A DNA stretch of 6,255 nucleotides from Mycoplasmatota bacterium (GTDB lineage: Bacteria > Bacillota_I > Bacilli_A > Izemoplasmatales > Hujiaoplasmataceae), in assembly GCA_023132365.1 (NCBI GenBank), contig JAGLYJ010000068.1:1-6255 (forward strand). Direction: 5' to 3'. The notes beneath the pieces are model-generated. The model ran no database searches. It saw only the letters and a program-made list of their open reading frames with translations, and was not told the origin of the DNA. Made by a program: the position numbers and the translations under genes. Of this stretch, positions 4,707 through 6,255 are shown piece by piece (within the stretch, counting starts at the first letter, position 1; every line of letters begins with the position of its first letter).

Positions 4707-6255
4707 TTATACAAATGTAGCTACTACATCTATAATTGTTGCTGTCGCAGCATCTACTGTTATTAAGAATGTAAATGTATATGTGCTACCAGATCTAGTT
4801 CCATTAATCAATTCTATTATTGCACCTGGATATAGTTGCTCTAAAATTAGTACTTGAGTTGTTATTGCAGCTTCCATACTTTCTGTCCTCTTATTAGCAA
4901 CATCAAGGTTATCAAATTCTCCAGCTGCAATTTTTTCTTGAATCTCAATAATTATTTCTTGTACAGCCTCTTCTGATGTTAACCATCTCGCATATAATGT
5001 AATATCTAGAGGCGGCGTTGTTGTAAATGCAAATTCATTTAAGAATGTATTATTATCAGTGTACCATCCACCGAAATAGAATCCAGTTTTTGTCGGATTT
5101 GGTGGAGCTGAAATTGCTGTTCCTTCTTGAGAAGTTATTGAGCTTACAGCTGTTCCTCCATTTGAATCAAAGGTTATGGTATATAAAGTAACCGTCCAAG
5201 CTGCATACAATGTTGTGTTTTGAGCTGGCATTGTTGTGAAAGTATATAGGGTTGTAAGTGCTATATCGCTATACCAGCCATCAAATGTATAGCCAGTTCT
5301 TGTAGGTGCCGTTGGCGCTACTACAACTGTTCCAAAGTCTTGAGTTATTGCTGTAACACTTGTTCCACCGTTACTAACAAATGATATTGTATATTGATTG
5401 ATTGAATATAATGCAGTAATTGTAATATCGCTTACTGGCATCGTTGTTGGAACTAAAGCATCCCATCCTGTAAATGTATAACCTATTCTACTTGGGTCAC
5501 TTGGCGGTATTACACCAGATAAATCTGTTCCATAATTATAATCTGCTGTTTGTAAGACAGTTCCATCCCAATCTACAAATTCTAGTGTATAACTGTTGAT
5601 TGTATATGTTGCAGTAATTGTGATGTCGTTTGCTGGCATTGTTGCTGGAACTGAGATATCCCAGTCTGTAAATGTATAACCTATCCTACTTGGATCAGAT
5701 GGTGCAGTTACAGAACTTAAATCTGTTCCAAAAGCATATAATGCTGTTTGTAAAACTGTTCCATCCCAATCGACAAATTCTAATGTATATGTTAAGGCAT
5801 TCCATTTTGCATATAACGTTATATTATTTGCTGGTATTGTTGTAAATGTATAGGCTGCAGTTAATCCTACATCACTATACCAACCATCAAATGTATATCC
5901 AATTCTTGTTGGATTTGTTGGTTGACTAACAGCTGTATTATAATCTTGAGTTATTGCTGTAACACTTGTTCCACCATTACTATTGAATGAAATTGTATAT
6001 TGATTTATTGTATATGTTGCAGTTATTGTAACGTCATTTGCTGGCATTGTTACTGGAACACTTATGTCCCAACCAGTGAATGTATATCCTGTTCTACTTG
6101 GATCACTTGGTGCGGTTACAGAACTTAAATCTGTTCCGTAATTATAATCTGCAGTTTGTAAAACAGTTCCATCCCAGTCTACAAATTCTAGTGTATAACT
6201 GTTTATTGTATATGTAGCAGTTATCGTAATATCATTTGCTGGCATTGTTGCTGGA
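4707..6255 (-). CDS. InlB-type repeat surface protein, 5' end missing
   Basis: At least 515 residues are visible and the frame stays open through the right edge, so the true start and any signal peptide lie outside. The visible ATG at 6245 is internal to a repeat (PAT-MPAND recurs at residues 200-206, counted from that Met). Six full repeats of 66-70 residues and one partial match the Listeria-Bacteroides/Flg_new (InlB B-repeat) family, a beta-grasp module of secreted adhesins: aromatic start YTxxF, then GYTFxGW, then ITxxAxY/W. Two kinds alternate as A-B-A-A-B-B. A has FVDWDGTVLQT and ends TITATYTIN. B has SNGGTSVTAIT and ends ITLYAxW. After the last repeat, residues 424-512 form a unique tail: a charged helical part (SEEAVQEIIIEIQEKIAAGE) followed by a beta-rich end. 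There is no LPxTG motif, charged tail or membrane anchor, so attachment must depend on the unseen N-terminus. A role in adhesion or cell-surface contact is inferred from the family. The lipoprotein gene follows at 16 bases. Confidence 0.88.
   Translation of the reverse strand, partial: PATMPANDITITATYTINSYTLEFVDWDGTVLQTADYNYGTDLSSVTAPSDPSRTGYTFTGWDISVPVTMPANDVTITATYTINQYTISFNSNGGTSVTAITQDYNTAVSQPTNPTRIGYTFDGWYSDVGLTAAYTFTTIPANNITLYAKWNALTYTLEFVDWDGTVLQTALYAFGTDLSSVTAPSDPSRIGYTFTDWDISVPATMPANDITITATYTINSYTLEFVDWDGTVLQTADYNYGTDLSGVIPPSDPSRIGYTFTGWDALVPTTMPVSDITITALYSINQYTISFVSNGGTSVTAITQDFGTVVVAPTAPTRTGYTFDGWYSDIALTTLYTFTTMPAQNTTLYAAWTVTLYTITFDSNGGTAVSSITSQEGTAISAPPNPTKTGFYFGGWYTDNNTFLNEFAFTTTPPLDITLYARWLTSEEAVQEIIIEIQEKIAAGEFDNLDVANKRTESMEAAITTQVLILEQLYPGAIIELINGTRSGSTYTFTFLITVDAATATIIDVVATFV
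4977..6255 (-). repeat. Tandem ~200-bp coding repeats, A/B types
   Basis: In coding order the units are: a partial A end (6255-6201), A (6200-6003), B (6002-5796), A (5795-5595), A (5594-5397), B (5396-5187) and a diverged B (5186-4977). The two A units at 6200-6003 and 5594-5397 are most alike. Over the first 26 codons the proteins are identical while the DNA differs at six positions, all synonymous. The last B unit, next to the unique tail, is the most diverged. The array continues past the window edge, so total copy number is unknown. Confidence 0.9.

Noticed and set aside
4707..4760. Similarity between the repeat-protein tail (ITVDAATAT) and the lipoprotein motif (ITVDGVAGVT)
   Set aside because: Only about ten residues resemble each other, the flanking context differs, and the tail has no other FMN-binding-like feature. 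Treated as coincidence.
6243..6245. ATG at 6245 as the start of the repeat protein
   Set aside because: It falls in the middle of an A repeat (MPAND), the frame continues upstream through codons for P-A-T, and there is no ribosome site or signal peptide.
4977..6255. Regular repeats as a CRISPR array or non-coding satellite
   Set aside because: The period is about 200 bases, the frame is open throughout, and changes between units are largely synonymous or conservative, so it is a coding repeat.

Overview
The window comes from a very AT-rich bacterial genome that uses the standard code: tryptophan is read from TGG and the complete genes end in TAA. Strong AGGAGG-type ribosome sites, SigA-like promoters, an intrinsic terminator with a T-tract, a membrane lipoprotein and a long InlB/Listeria-Bacteroides-type repeat protein suggest a low-GC Firmicutes/Tenericutes relative. 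A code-11 mollicute such as an Acholeplasma- or Izemoplasma-like organism is plausible, and a code-4 Mycoplasma or Spiroplasma is unlikely. This placement is inference from style, not from a marker gene.

Left part (1-397): the start of a leftward XRE-family helix-turn-helix regulator runs off the left edge. It has a clear promoter and Shine-Dalgarno site. About 310 bp separate it from the divergent operon. This gap has no gene, but it holds an extended -10 promoter for the operon, two dyad symmetries and a five-codon leader ORF whose stop lies in the tldD ribosome site.

Centre (398-3530): a tight rightward operon tldD-tldE-ridA. TldD carries the HExxxH zinc motif and a late cysteine ligand. 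TldE is its partner without the zinc motif and overlaps tldD by one base. RidA, the enamine/imine deaminase, starts one base after the tldE stop. A perfect hairpin plus T-tract that overlaps the ridA stop codon ends the operon.

Right part (3641-6255): a leftward, convergent surface-protein unit. Upstream, and cut by the right edge, is a protein built from about 67-70-residue InlB-type repeats of two kinds (A and B), closed by a unique 89-residue C-terminal segment with no sorting signal. Sixteen bases downstream is a 332-residue lipoprotein with two diverged copies of an FMN-binding-like domain. Only the second copy keeps a flavinylation-like motif. A hairpin terminator follows it.

The three units look like ordinary gene families. 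The most interesting points are the tandem FMN-binding-like lipoprotein joined to the repeat protein, the pairing of TldD/TldE with RidA, the synonymous-only divergence inside the repeat array, and the unexplained dyads between the regulator and the protease operon.
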